Source: Kryptolebias marmoratus
Lineage: Eukaryota; Chordata; Actinopteri; Cyprinodontiformes; Rivulidae
Assembly: GCF_001649575.2 (NCBI RefSeq)
Contig: NC_051435.1
Coordinates: 10,867,940-10,931,939 of the forward strand
Reading direction: 5' to 3'
Length of the DNA: 64,000 bases
The notes under the pieces: model-generated
Databases searched by the model: none
Told to the model about the DNA's origin: nothing
The model's input: the letters and a program-made list of their open reading frames with translations, nothing else
Shown here: in pieces, positions 11,801 to 21,620 of the stretch
Position numbering within the stretch: position 1 is the first letter of the stretch
Layout of the letters: each line of letters begins with the position of its first letter
Program-made: the position numbers and the translations under genes

Positions 11801-14800
11801 AGGTCGCAGGTGGGGCTGAACTTGGCGTGGTCATGAATGGCGTTCATGATTGCCTTTATGACATCCCCAAAGGGATCCTAAAAAGGGATATTTGGTTAAA
11901 CGTACACCTAAACGCTCATTTTTTAAGGAGCTCTGCCATTAAATGAGTTAAAAACTGTTTCACGTGAGATAAATTCACCTCCTTTTTGTCTTCAGCAGTC
12001 AGTGTTGTTTTCCTTAGTTTCTTTTGGTCCTCCCTAAGGCTCATCGTCATGATTCTTGAAGCATCCAGGTTTGCACAAATCTACGACAAAAAGCCACAGA
12101 TTTGTAGAGTTAGAAGCAATGCAGACTACTACTATCAAGCCCAATATAAATATATAGTGTTCAAAACAGTTTGCTGTTCTGTAAAAGTTGGAAACTTTAA
12201 AACTTGAGAAATCAGATCCTCAATAAAGAATGGAAGAAATATGTCCATCTAGGCTGACATCTTGATTTACATCCAGCAGTTCCAGACAGAAAACTGAGAA
12301 GACTATTTACTCGCATTATGTGCTCCACAGCTTTCCCCATTGTATTGGCTCCTCCAACCCCAGGAGAGGCAGTCAGGCCCAGGATCTGAGGGAGGGGTAC
12401 AGGATCCTTCTGCTCCTTCTTCAGCTTTATGTTCTTGTGCTTTTGTTTCAAATATCGCATCATTATGTGGTTGTAGACGCCTCCTTTCTGAGTGTGGTGA
12501 CACTCGTCTATTATGATCAACGTCAGATCTACGGAAAAAGATGGCAAACTCAATTAGACGTGCCATATTGTTCTGTAAACCTTAGATGGTAAGGAGAACA
12601 TTAAATACAACAGAACAGCATTCAGAGATTCACTGTTACTCCTTTCTTACTGGCAAAAAGACTCAGACCTTTGGGGAAAGACAATTTCTGCGACCGAGCT
12701 TTGCTAACTTTATCGTGTTGATTCATGTTTCTTCAACAATACGTGGTCATTTCCTTGAAAGACGAGAGCAGAAATCCTACCACACGAGTCAGCGCTTCTC
12801 TCGGAACGTTTGACCCAGCAGTTTCAACCACACAATAACATCTGCTGGAGAACTTTCTGCCGAAAAAAGGATTGTTCAAATCTTCAAAAGTGGAGTTCTG
12901 AGGAAAAGTTAGGAACAATTATTATCTCACTTGTTGCAGATGGCTCTGTAGGGCGATCTCTGTTAGGAGAGTTTAACAGGACTGGTGAGACTAGTCATAG
13001 GCTAGTCCGAGAGCAGCCAGGGCCAAAAGGGATTGTTGTCGTCTTAAAACAACTTTAATTTAAACAATTCCACGTGAGGGCTACTTTATAAACCATTACT
13101 CAGCTGTCAGTTTTTTATTACACATTTATTTTAACAGATATATTCTAAAAATCCTTGCAGAAGTGCTCCAGGCTGCACAGGATGCTCTGTAGTTGATGCT
13201 GCTATTTGTGCCTGCATGATGACAATGCAAAGGTTTACAGGAAAGCGCAGACATGAACCGTAATTTACTTTGGCCTTAAAGTCACTTAGTGGTCTTGCAG
13301 CTGTTCAGTCCCCAACAACAGGTAAGGCTGGGTTCACACCGTGCAATTTTCAGTTGTTGTAGACAAAATATTTTGTCTTGAACAGACTGTAAGAGAATCT
13401 TTGGTTATAAACTTCAATCAGTAGTCTGTGGCCAATCAGTCTGTGGTCAATCAGTGTGGCAGGTTCACAGATGACCCATCCAGCTACTTTTGACAAATAT
13501 CAAAGAAAATAAAGCACAGTCAGAACCTTTTGGGATTATCTTGTAGAGCGACTGCTGCCATAGACGACATTTGTTTCCTAGCCTTTTTTCGCAGTTGTCT
13601 CCTTATTCCTATCTGTTTCCTCTTTTTCTAAAAAAGGTTCAGTTATAATATTAGGAGCGCTGATGCCAAAACCAGCTTTGCATTTACTGTTGAACTAATA
13701 TTTGTTGCATCTTTATAACCCAGTTCTGCTGCAGCAAAAGATCCAGTGTGAGCCGATCTTAACGTAATATTTGCTTCTAACTTTTCCACAGAATCCCTCT
13801 TCAAAAGATTTAAACTGTTGCTTTAAAAATAGATTTGGAGGATTTGTGTAAAACAAAAGCAAAGGTGAAATAAAATTATTCAAGTTTAAACAACGTGTTT
13901 CAAATGTGTCTCCGGAGGGGAAAGTGAACAGAAAGTGGCAGCTTGACGTATCGTGATCGAGGCTCTCAGGTGAATTGGATCAGCCACAGACTGACGGCTT
14001 GAACAGACGTGTGGCCTGTACATGGTTTCACGTGTTTCAACAAACAGCATATGTTCCTCTGAGGTGGCTATTCCACCTTGGACTGACGACTGCCAACAGG
14101 AGCGAACACCGGAGTTGGAAGACTTTGACAAGATCCCGTCGGGGGAAATCCTGCTCTGAGTCCTCGGGGAGGCTTTCCATTCCAGAACTTCTCAGTGTCG
14201 GAAGTGACGTCCAGGACAGATTTTAGCAAACGATTTAAAAATAAATAAATACTGTAGAGACTAGCTCCCTGCGACCCGGAATGGAGGAGCGGGTAAAGAA
14301 AATGGATGGATGGATGGATGGATGTTAGTGATTTTTTTACTTTGGAAGGTGCATCTGTATTTTGTTCTGGACAACAACTGGAATTTTAAAATCAAAAATA
14401 ATAAATTTTTCATTTTTAGTTTCAATTTCGACTCAGAAAATATGGTTGAAACCTCAATGCCAACATTTGTTCATATACTGTGGGGTTTTGTGTTATCAGT
14501 TACAGTTTCCTTTTTATGAACCTGGGCTTTTGGTCTCGCTTTATTTGATACATTTTGTGTTTTGTCATTGTGGAGTTTCCCTTTTTTCGCTTTCAGTTTT
14601 GTTTTCGGCTCTCCCCGTCCCTGCCCATGTTTGTCCTAGTTTGTAATTACCCCACCAGCGTTCCTTACTCACGAACTTCAGCTGCATTTGGTTTTGTTTG
14701 TTATTTATCGTGTTAAGGCTTGTTTGCGTTTCCTCTCAAGTTCAGTCTGTCATTCTGAAGTTTATGCAAACGCAGTTCTGCAACACGTGTCATGCTGGTG

Positions 14801-17800
14801 TCACGTTTTGTAGAAACTGGTATAAATACAATACTATATAAGCTGTATGTTTGAACCAAAAAAAAGATACGCTAACAAATTTCACTTTCTGATCAAGCTA
14901 AAAATAAAAAAAAGAGAGAAAAGTTAAACTGCTAAACTCTCGTGCTTGAAAATGAAAACCATACCGCTCAGCTTCACCCCTTCATCCTCTCCACTGTTAG
15001 CCCTCTCCAAGTAGTTTTCCAGGATCTGAGCCGTGCAGATGAGGATGTCATTTCTCTGCACAATCTTGGCAAAAGAGATTTTGAGCTGGGAGTCTCCGCT
15101 GACTCGCTCCACTTTGTATGTATGCTTCAGAAAGGGCGAAAACTCAGTGGAGAAATGCTGCTCAACCAGAGGAATCTGTAAGAAAACAACGACACTGTAA
15201 GGTTATTTTTCTTTGAAAACTGCAGACGAGTCTGTAGTGTTTCTGTTAGTACAGACTTCCTGATAATTTAAGAAATTGTTTGTTTGCCACACCCACCACA
15301 GCTAAATGTGTTCAGAGCTCTGCTTGATTGTTTTAGGAAAGGCTTTAAATTAGATGTGTAAATGATGCAGAGGATTTTTTTTTTTTTTTTGCCCATCGTT
15401 TACAAAAGGAGCAGACGCCCTTTTCTGCACAAACACAGCTAACCAAGTAATTATTACGTTGCTTTCAGGAATGAACAATGCCCCAGTAAAATGTCTCCTA
15501 CAGCTCCGGACTACATAGTTTCATAAAAAAAAACAAAAAAACAACAACTTTTCCTCCAAACGGGATTTTTTTCCCCCCTAGTTCAAACCAGAAGTATATG
15601 TGCCAAATAGCACCAAAGTTCACTGGGATATTTAAACCTTATGGCATGGAGTTTGTGGTGAGCTGACCCACATTTTCAATTTAACTTCAGTGTTTTCTTT
15701 GGGTCGAAGATGAACACGAGGGGTTAAAGACACACCAGAGTCAGATTGTTGTACCTTGTTCACCAGGATGACCACCTTCCCTGGTTTCCCCTCCGCCCTC
15801 CTGCTGTCCAGATGTTTCTTGGTAATGTACACCGCAACTCGGGTTTTACCACTTCCTGTCGGGAGGCATATTATAATGTTTTTCCCCTCCAAGGCAGGTC
15901 TGGCGACTTCCATCTGATAATCCCGGAGACTGATTTCTGTTTCTTCAGGGCTGCTGGTTGCTGCTGCAGTTGCTCCTAAGTCACTTGAATCTAAAAAGCA
16001 CAGCAGAAGTTAAGCCAGAGAAAAACACATTTGCACACTGAGATGGAATGTCCTTTTAAAGAAAGACAAGCTATATACGCTTATATGCAGTACACAGAGT
16101 TTTTCCTGGAAAGCATGGGCTTTCATTTTATTCCTTTAATATATATATATTTTCCATCTTAGATGCAATATGAAGCGACTAAGAGGTCGTATGGGACTAT
16201 TTTATTCTATCCAAACCACTAAGACCTCTACACAGAGACACAAGAGCCCAAGAACTGTATATTTATGTTCAAGACCAAATAAAAGTCCCAAATCTTTGGT
16301 GTGCCCTTTTGCAAAATCCTCAAAAATCGAAAAATTACCTCCAAAATGGGGAAAACCAAACAAGAATGGATTTTGCATTCTTAGTTAAAACCTAAAAATG
16401 TTTAAAGATGATCCAGAGAGTATCACTTCAGTGTTGTTTTCCTTGTTTGGTTTAAGTGAAACAATTATGTCCTATTTTGCAAGCACACAAGACGTCCTGG
16501 AATCCCCATAAATCAGATATAAAGTTGCTGCCAGGCGGCATTTGACCTGTTTAGGTTCAGGATAAAAACATGACTAATGCATAATGTTCCTCCCTTTTCA
16601 GCTGTCCATATGAGTTCCATTTTTTCCCTCAGTATGAGCTCAAAACCACAGAAACTATTATTTTTCTTTCCGTGTGCAGACAGCTTTTAATTTTCCTTGC
16701 AGACCTGGTATGCCAGAGGAGAAACTAAGCTAATACAAGCCTGTACTGATGGAGAGATAGGGCTTTCACAACAATAATAAACGGGTTCTGGGGGAGGCAT
16801 ACAAACTTTTACCAGTAGTTCCCAGACATTGTAATTATTAGGTAGTTAAACAATCAGCTCTTTCTAATTTAATGAGCTGGAGTCAGTTCAGTTCATAGAA
16901 CGTACAGATCATTCTGCACAAGCTTCGCCTGCCATGTAGGCCAATATGACACACGTGTTCTGTTAGGCCTCATAAATCTCCGCTTCTCTTCTCTGACAAC
17001 GGTGTAAGAAATCCCAAACCTCGCCTGGGGCCTGTTCTAGCCGTGCCTTTGTGGGTCTTGTCCCACAGTCCGAAAACATGCAGATCGGGATAAAAAATAA
17101 AATGCATGAGTGATGGACGGATGATCAGTTTTCCCCCCCTCACACACCCAAAGGGGCCGTATAAGCCCAGAGGTGTGGAGGAGGGCCGCACTTTACAGAT
17201 TCCTTTACGATCTGCTAATTCAGTCAGCATGTGGTTCTCATTTAAAGCTCCACTACGTTCTGTCCCCCGCGACCTCTCTGTGGCTCTTCACAGTTCACAC
17301 ATGGAACATATTTATTATTGTTACAGAAGTGTTTCACACTAAAGCTCAGACTAGCCTCGTTCAGCCTTTGGAAATGAACTAGAGATCTAAAATCCATTTT
17401 TTTCTAGAAAGCGCTTCAGCGAAGAATTTTCAAGTAATCTACTGTGGCTGAATGGAAACATATTTCTTGAATGACTAACAAAGTTAAGTCTTTTTCCCAG
17501 TGTAGCTGAGGGTAAATGAGTCCCACCTGGAGATGTGGTATCCATGCTTTCTGACATGTCAGGACTTTCATACAGATCTGAAAACACAAACAAATAAAAA
17601 ACAACAAAGATAATTAAAATACATTCATCAAATACTGAAGAGGCTGCGTCAATTTATTCAGATGGTAAAAAGCAAAAGCTTAAATGAAATGTCATTTTTT
17701 ATTTGTATTGAATTTGAGGAAATAAGGGGAAAAATAACTCATATTAATCCACATGTATGTGAAGAGCTTTGATTTCTACCATTTATACAAAATGTTGAAA

Positions 17801-20800
17801 GAATTCAGAAAATAAAACCAAAGCAACAAAAAGCATACTGTAAAAACAAAACGGGACTATAAAACATCCCAAAATGCATTTCAAAGAAAATAAGTTTCTC
17901 ATGTTTCTGAAAATCTATATTTTGTAAAATGAAATATTCGTTTTTTTTAAGATAGAAGGATAGTTCAGATATTCTGAAGTGGGCTTTTATGGAAACAATT
18001 CTGAAAATCCTGATTCTGGATTTGTTTTAGGGCGGCAGCAATCCACTCTGCCTCTGCTCGGGACTAGCCATTAGCTTGTCAGTCTGGTCAGAATTAAACT
18101 ACAACAGGTAAGATAATAATTGTTTACAACATTTCCACAGATCCAATCTTAAAAAAATAAAAAAATAAAAATCTAGCATTGTTTGTTGTGACGTTTGAAA
18201 AACTCTCCCCAAATGGTTACTTGCAACATATTTTGGCGTTTGGATAACTGTTATGTTTTTACGTCTTGCACCTCAGTGTCCTCGGAGATTCGAGAGCACA
18301 GTCTGTTTGACACGATGCAGACAACATGTTCTTGACTCAGTTTGTTGAATATTATTACAGATTGATAGTAAATCAGGAGTTCTCTAGCAGCTGTGGCCGT
18401 GTCAGAACCAACAGAGTCATAGAAGCAGAGTAAGACCTGCGGAGTCCGGCTGAGGCTCCTCGTTCACACAGACTTCCATGTACTCCGTGCCCTCAGCTGC
18501 AGCTTCACCTCCTGCAGGCGACGGGCCGTTCTCACATGTCCCTAACAAATAAAGACAGAAAAACAAAACGTTGGAACAGGCAAATTATGACCTACAGTAA
18601 ATTTGCGACTGGATTAAAGTTTAATATTTATTATTGCGATTTAGACCGATTGCCTTTCTGTGTGCTCCAGGAATACGAGCAGTTAGTCACTCACCTTTCT
18701 CACACTCAGGTGACCCTCCGGTCAGCTCATACAGGTGCTGGTGCTCGGTCTCACGCAGAACTTGTAGAAATGTGGAGTACCATCCTGGTGGGCACTTCAC
18801 GATTCTCCTCAGAAGTTCAGAGGCGCCACTCCTGGGTCCTCTGTTGTTTGTTTCAGCTAAGATCTAAATTTTGAACACAATAATTGGGGATGATTAGTTA
18901 TGCCTAAGAGAGAAGTGTAGTTGTTTCAACAGCTTCCTGACAGAGGAGTGCATTTGACTGCCATCTAGTGGTCAGAAAGCCAGAGGTGTCGACATGTTGA
19001 CTTAGAAAAAACAAACAAACCTGTGTAAGCTATTTGAAAAACTACTGTAATGTGGGTGTTTTATGGAATCACCTTCTCATATAGGCTCCTTCCTTTTTAA
19101 ATTTTGTTTTACTCATCAGCTACTATTACTATTACTATAACTACATATTACTAAATGAGACCAGCACAGTGATCACTCAGCTTATTGAAGCCAGCTCATA
19201 TTTATAAATGAAACTAGATTCCTTAAAAGGATGCATATCACCCACCTTCTTGCACAATCTGTAAGCAGATCCTTTTAGCTTCAACCACACCAAGTCTTAG
19301 CCCAGTATCTGTCAAACTGACTGAGTTGCAGCCAGCCATGTTTGCGTTAGCTCAACAAAGCAAGCGGAGCAGCTCCACCCTTATTTTCGTAAAGCTTTAA
19401 ATCTGTGCTGAACCTCTGGTGATAAAACAGACAGAATTGGGCAAGAACACTGAGATGGCACAATTTAGGAGTGCAAGATACTCACAGGTTTATATAAAAA
19501 GATAACACAAACCCCCGTTTTGACATCTGCTCATTGCAGATTATTATTTTTGGATTGGTAAATGTCTATGTCATACTTAACTAAATCATCACATTTTGCC
19601 AGAATTGGTTTAAAAAAACAAAACAAAACAAACAAAAAAAACTTTGAGTGGACTCCTGCACAATAGCACATTGAAATATCCAACTAAACATGTACCCCTG
19701 GTTTAAAATAGTCAGGCATCCACACAACCCAATGATTATTTTTTGAGAGTCTAATTAAGGTCAAATCTGTCCAGTGGTTCATGAAATATTTTGCTAACAG
19801 ACAGATGCATATGGGGCTGTCTGGATAAGGGGGCCAGCAAACTGCCCCCCCCCCCCTTGGAGGCGCCCCTGCTCCTGAAGGACAGGTGTTCAGCCTCAGC
19901 CTTCTTACCAGTGTTGCCAGGTGTACAATAATTATCGTATTTGTACGATAATTTTGCCCTCTGTACGATCTACGATCAATAATCTCAAATAAGGCCAAAT
20001 ATGTGATAATTTGACCATTCCGTGAATGTGTGGTTGTAATCGGTTGTAATCAGCCTGTCAGGTTTTTTTTTTGTGAACCCTGAAGGCATCTGTTTCCCGA
20101 AACAGATGCACGATTGGCTGGAATTTTCAGCCAATCGTGCTTTTATAAATGTGAGCTACGAGTGACGTGTATGCGTTTCCCCCAGAACAACGGCCATGAT
20201 TGGCTGAATAGTCTGCTGCGCAAAAAAAATGTCAGATACTATTCAACACTAGAGTGACTTTAGCGCATCAATAGACTTGTTATTTTGGTTATGACGGGTG
20301 TAGGATAATTTCCCTCAAAATGCAATAATCTTATGTCTCTGGTACGATAATCCTACATTTCTGACCTGGCAACACTGCTTCTTACCTTCTCCTTGTCATC
20401 CTCGGTGAGAATCCTGTGAGAGAAACAGTGCAGACACACGGCCTCTGTCTTCATCTCCACAAGCCCGGGAGCCAGTAGTTGAACAAGCTTCACACAGTAA
20501 TCATTCTCTTCCTCCACCTCAGGATTTGGGGGGGTTGACTCTAAATACCTCGCAGCAAGTTCGGAACCTCCTTGCAATAAAGCGTCAACGAAGGCCCTGA
20601 ACCAGCCGTCGTCGTGGGGCCTCTTAAGGACCACTCGAACCAGCAGCCTCGCAGCCGACACCTCACCATCCGTCCTCAACTTCTGCCTTATCTGCTCCTT
20701 CTCTTCGGCCCGAATGAAATGCAAATGGTGGAGGACCGGCTCCACTTTAATGTTTTCTTCGAGCCTCGACGCAAAGCTCTCAATGAGGCGCTCCTGGATT

Positions 20801-20820
20801 TCGTCGCTCTCGGACGCCAT
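8684..20820 (-). CDS. ifih1: MDA5 (IFIH1), RIG-I-like dsRNA sensor, complete, 16 coding exons
   Basis: Cytosolic sensor of long double-stranded RNA that signals through MAVS to type I interferon. Exons (minus): 20386-20820, 18695-18863, 18437-18541, 17527-17577, 15755-15990, 14965-15175, 12311-12528, 11979-12080, 11754-11877, 11152-11367, 10749-11005, 10515-10664, 9694-9855, 9409-9602, 9223-9316, 8684-8881. They sum to 2,922 bp (973 residues plus stop; human MDA5 has 1,025). Every phase joins and every border is GT-AG. Human IFIH1 also has 16 exons. The domains are two CARDs, an SF2 helicase with [26 protein letters not shown] and QAQGRGR, and a C-terminal domain with two cysteine pairs. The start at 20818-20820 has context GACCATGG and sits just before CARD1. 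The open frame makes a functional gene likely. Confidence 0.97.
9223..9602 (-). CDS. ifih1: ifih1 exons 14-15, zinc-binding cysteines of the C-terminal domain
   Basis: Exon 14 (9409-9602) carries [16 protein letters not shown], whose CxxC matches human C907/C910. Exon 15 (9223-9316) ends IACKLCGQ, the second zinc ligand pair. The pair here is CxxC, whereas human MDA5 has CxC (C962/C964). The exons join in a Lys codon (AA plus G). Confidence 0.93.
9694..9855 (-). CDS. ifih1: ifih1 exon 13, helicase motif VI and start of the pincer
   Basis: It begins [15 protein letters not shown] directly after the Gln that ends exon 12, giving motif VI as QAQGRGRA; human MDA5 has QARGRARA. The rest ([18 protein letters not shown]) matches the helical pincer linking the helicase to the C-terminal domain. 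162 bp, phase 0 at both ends. Confidence 0.95.
10515..11005 (-). CDS. ifih1: ifih1 exons 11-12, second RecA-like domain (motifs IV and V)
   Basis: Exon 11 (10749-11005) contains [18 protein letters not shown] (motif IV) and [19 protein letters not shown]. Exon 12 (10515-10664) contains [15 protein letters not shown] (motif V) and [13 protein letters not shown]. Both are in phase with their neighbours. Confidence 0.95.
11152..12080 (-). CDS. ifih1: ifih1 exons 8-10, Hel2i insertion domain
   Basis: Exons 8 (11979-12080), 9 (11754-11877) and 10 (11152-11367) encode the mostly helical Hel2i insert between the two RecA-like lobes. Anchors to the human protein are [17 protein letters not shown] and [15 protein letters not shown]. 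Human MDA5 has a long acidic stretch after this point that is shorter here. Confidence 0.92.
12311..12528 (-). CDS. ifih1: ifih1 exon 7, helicase motifs II (DECH) and III
   Basis: It encodes [19 protein letters not shown] (motif II) and [16 protein letters not shown] (motif III), the ATPase catalytic centre. The first codon is split with exon 6 (G plus AT gives Asp). 218 bp. Confidence 0.97.
12895..13060. repeat. MITE family A fragment
   Basis: It contains AGGCTAGTCCGAGAGCAGCC followed by GATTGTTGTCGTCTTAAAAC. This matches the orientation and order of the copy near 55600 (AATGGCCAGTTCGAG, then GCTGCTGTTTTAAAAC). Confidence 0.5.
14240..14326. repeat. Interspersed-repeat tail ending in (GGAT)n
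   Basis: CTCCCTGCGACCCGGAATGG, then GCGGGTAAAGAAAATGGATG and several GGAT units, is the usual 3' tail of a common fish retroposon-like repeat. Confidence 0.65.
14480..14790. repeat. Pyrimidine-rich dispersed repeat, possible LINE 3' region
   Basis: A T/C-rich stretch with recurrent TTTTGTT, CCTGTC and CTAGTTTG blocks, similar in style to stretches at 30690-31180, 51925-52215 and 61795-62010. No terminal features were found, so the family is not assigned. Confidence 0.3.
14965..15175 (-). CDS. ifih1: ifih1 exon 6, motifs Ia-Ib
   Basis: It encodes [31 protein letters not shown] and [16 protein letters not shown], covering motifs Ia and Ib of the first RecA-like domain. 211 bp; ends in phase 1. 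Confidence 0.96.
15755..15990 (-). CDS. ifih1: ifih1 exon 5, Q motif and Walker A
   Basis: It encodes a Ser/Thr-rich linker, then [20 protein letters not shown] and [20 protein letters not shown], the ATP-binding P-loop, ending VVILVNK. The human sequence is nearly identical over the P-loop. Confidence 0.97.
16920..17130 (-). repeat. Degenerate retroposon-like repeat, reverse copy
   Basis: Read on the minus strand it runs GCATGTTTTCGGACTGTGGG, then GACCCACAAAGGCACGG and GGCCCCAGGC. That is the same order as the repeat at 7340-7600. It lies in ifih1 intron 4 (15991-17526). Confidence 0.55.
17527..18863 (-). CDS. ifih1: ifih1 exons 2-4, CARD2 and linker
   Basis: Exon 2 (18695-18863) encodes [20 protein letters not shown] and [18 protein letters not shown], the second half of CARD2. 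Exon 3 (18437-18541) and exon 4 (17527-17577) encode an acidic, low-complexity linker ending SESMDTTSP. Human MDA5 has a longer linker here, which explains most of the length difference. Confidence 0.92.
17945..18160. repeat. MITE family A copy, fullest left-to-right example
   Basis: It starts GGATAGTTCAGATATTCTGA, passes through GGACTAGCCATTAGCTTGTC and reaches ACAGGTAAGATAATAATTG followed by TTTCCACAG. Related fragments occur at seven or more other places in the window. It lies in ifih1 intron 3 (17578-18436). Confidence 0.65.
18957..18975 (-). promoter_or_regulatory. CTCF-like motif in ifih1 intron 1
   Basis: On the minus strand it reads CTGACCACTAGATGGCAGT, close to the CTCF core CCACYAGRKGGC. 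Such motifs are also carried by fish repeats, so occupancy is uncertain. Confidence 0.35.
19901..20385. mobile_element. hAT-like MITE with 8-bp TSD at the ifih1 exon 1 splice donor
   Basis: The element spans 19909-20377 (469 bp) and has perfect 14-bp terminal inverted repeats, CAGTGTTGCCAGGT at 19909-19922 and its complement at 20364-20377. It is flanked by identical 8-bp direct repeats CTTCTTAC at 19901-19908 and 20378-20385. An 8-bp duplication with a CAGTG terminus is characteristic of hAT transposons. No transposase frame is present, so it is non-autonomous. The right duplication, read on the minus strand, is GTAAGAAG: positions +1 to +8 of ifih1 intron 1. Confidence 0.9.
20086..20140. 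repeat. Twin perfect hairpins inside the hAT-like MITE
   Basis: Hairpin one has an 11-bp stem (GCATCTGTTTC, 2-nt loop, complement) at 20086-20109. Hairpin two has a 13-bp stem (GCACGATTGGCTG, 7-nt loop, complement) at 20108-20140. They share two bases. Confidence 0.9.
20386..20820 (-). CDS. ifih1: ifih1 exon 1, CARD1 and start of CARD2
   Basis: It starts [16 protein letters not shown]; the CARD1 match to human runs through [20 protein letters not shown], then [20 protein letters not shown]. It ends LTEDDKEK at GTAAGAAG. An in-frame ATG exists 29 codons upstream (20905-20907), but a TATA-like element lies between, so the downstream start is preferred. A donor-like CAG|GTAAGG occurs at 20834-20826, just ahead of the start codon. 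Confidence 0.95.
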
Positions 20821-20867
20821 GGTCCCCTTACCTGTCCGATAAGAAATAGAAACTAAACGTGCGGCTG

Positions 20868-20877
20868 AAGTTATAAA
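20868..20877 (-). promoter_or_regulatory. ifih1: TATA-like element upstream of ifih1
   Basis: Minus-strand CTTTATAACT lies about 50 nt before the ifih1 start codon. Its position suits a short 5' UTR, but no transcription start is mapped. Confidence 0.3.
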
Positions 20878-20947
20878 GCACGGTGAACCCCCAAAGTGAT
20901 GAGTCACTGAGCACGCAACACGCAGGAAAACACAACTTATTCCTCTT

Positions 20948-20964
20948 CTTTTACTTTCGTTTCA
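20948..20964 (-). promoter_or_regulatory. ifih1: Candidate interferon-response (IRF/ISRE-like) element of ifih1
   Basis: The minus strand reads TGAAACGAAAGTAAAAG. It contains the IRF core AANNGAAA plus further GAAA-type half-sites, about 130-145 nt upstream of the start codon. IFIH1 is an interferon-induced gene in other vertebrates. Spacing is not the perfect GAAANNGAAA. Confidence 0.45.
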
Positions 20965-20984
20965 TCAGAAATAAAAACCTAATT

Positions 20985-21003
20985 TGGCCACTAGATGGCA
21001 CTG
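20985..21003 (+). promoter_or_regulatory. CTCF-like motif upstream of ifih1
   Basis: TGGCCACTAGATGGCACTG follows the CTCF consensus layout (CCACYAGRKGGC core). It points away from the intron 1 motif at 18957-18975. Confidence 0.4.
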
Positions 21004-21035
21004 TTGGCACACTGTAATTTTAGCCAGCTCTAGAT

Positions 21036-21620
21036 ATCTCAGATAGATAGATAGTTAGATAGAGTTTAAGTCACCAACAGTGTCTTTATTCAAACACCCA
21101 AAAGCAGGACAAAGTAAGTATATTGCACTTGAAGTCATTTCTTGATTGACTGCTTGTTTTCTTATCCTCTCTGTCACAGCTGGGAGGTCTTATACTGCTC
21201 CACAGACAAGGGGATGAATGAGTCTGTCAAGCGTGGTGGTGACAGAAATCTGTGAATGAACACACTGCTCTTTCCTGATGCAGAAGATGCTGGCTGCTGC
21301 CCAACATGGCCACCTCACCTGTTCTCAACTACAATCCCGACTAAGTTCAGCTCCATGCCCGCCACCGAACCAGCCCTGCAGTCTGTGCAGACTTGCCGTG
21401 TTCCTTTTCCTCCTCCCCAGCACACCAGGAAAGGTCACTGGCCACCACAGACTGATAAAACATCAGCTGCGGTTTTCTGCAGCTGGTGAAGGAACCCAGT
21501 TTTCTCAGAAAGTACAAATGGCTCCGCACTTTTCTGCAGACTGTGCTCCATTGAAAATCCACCATCGCATTCAGCTGCAGATGGACCACCTCACAAAGTC
21601 TTCAACCAGGCTTCCTTACC
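21036..21620. repeat. Probable retroposon remnant upstream of ifih1
   Basis: It begins with short GATA units, then AGAGTTTAAGTCACC and a GC-richer body with GGGGATGAATGAGTCTGTC. This resembles 3' ends of fish non-LTR retroposons that terminate in GATA/ATCT-type repeats. Family and borders are not certain; the 251-codon plus-strand frame here is not a recognised protein. Confidence 0.35.

Larger units (their letters stand above)
12529..14964. other. ifih1 intron 6 (2.4 kb) rich in old repeats
   Basis: It contains MITE family A fragments at about 12895-13060 and 13740-13830, a repeat tail with GGAT units at 14240-14326, and a pyrimidine-rich retroposon-like stretch at 14480-14790. A GC-richer segment at about 13890-14225 has small open frames on both strands with no recognised similarity. 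Confidence 0.6.

Noticed and set aside
12303..12566. Alternative-frame reading over ifih1 exon 7
   Set aside because: A shadow of the real exon, which carries DECH and LTASPG in another frame.
20386..20907. In-frame upstream ATG that would add 29 residues to MDA5
   Set aside because: A TATA-like element lies between the two ATGs, CARD1 begins right after the downstream Met, and that Met has the better context.
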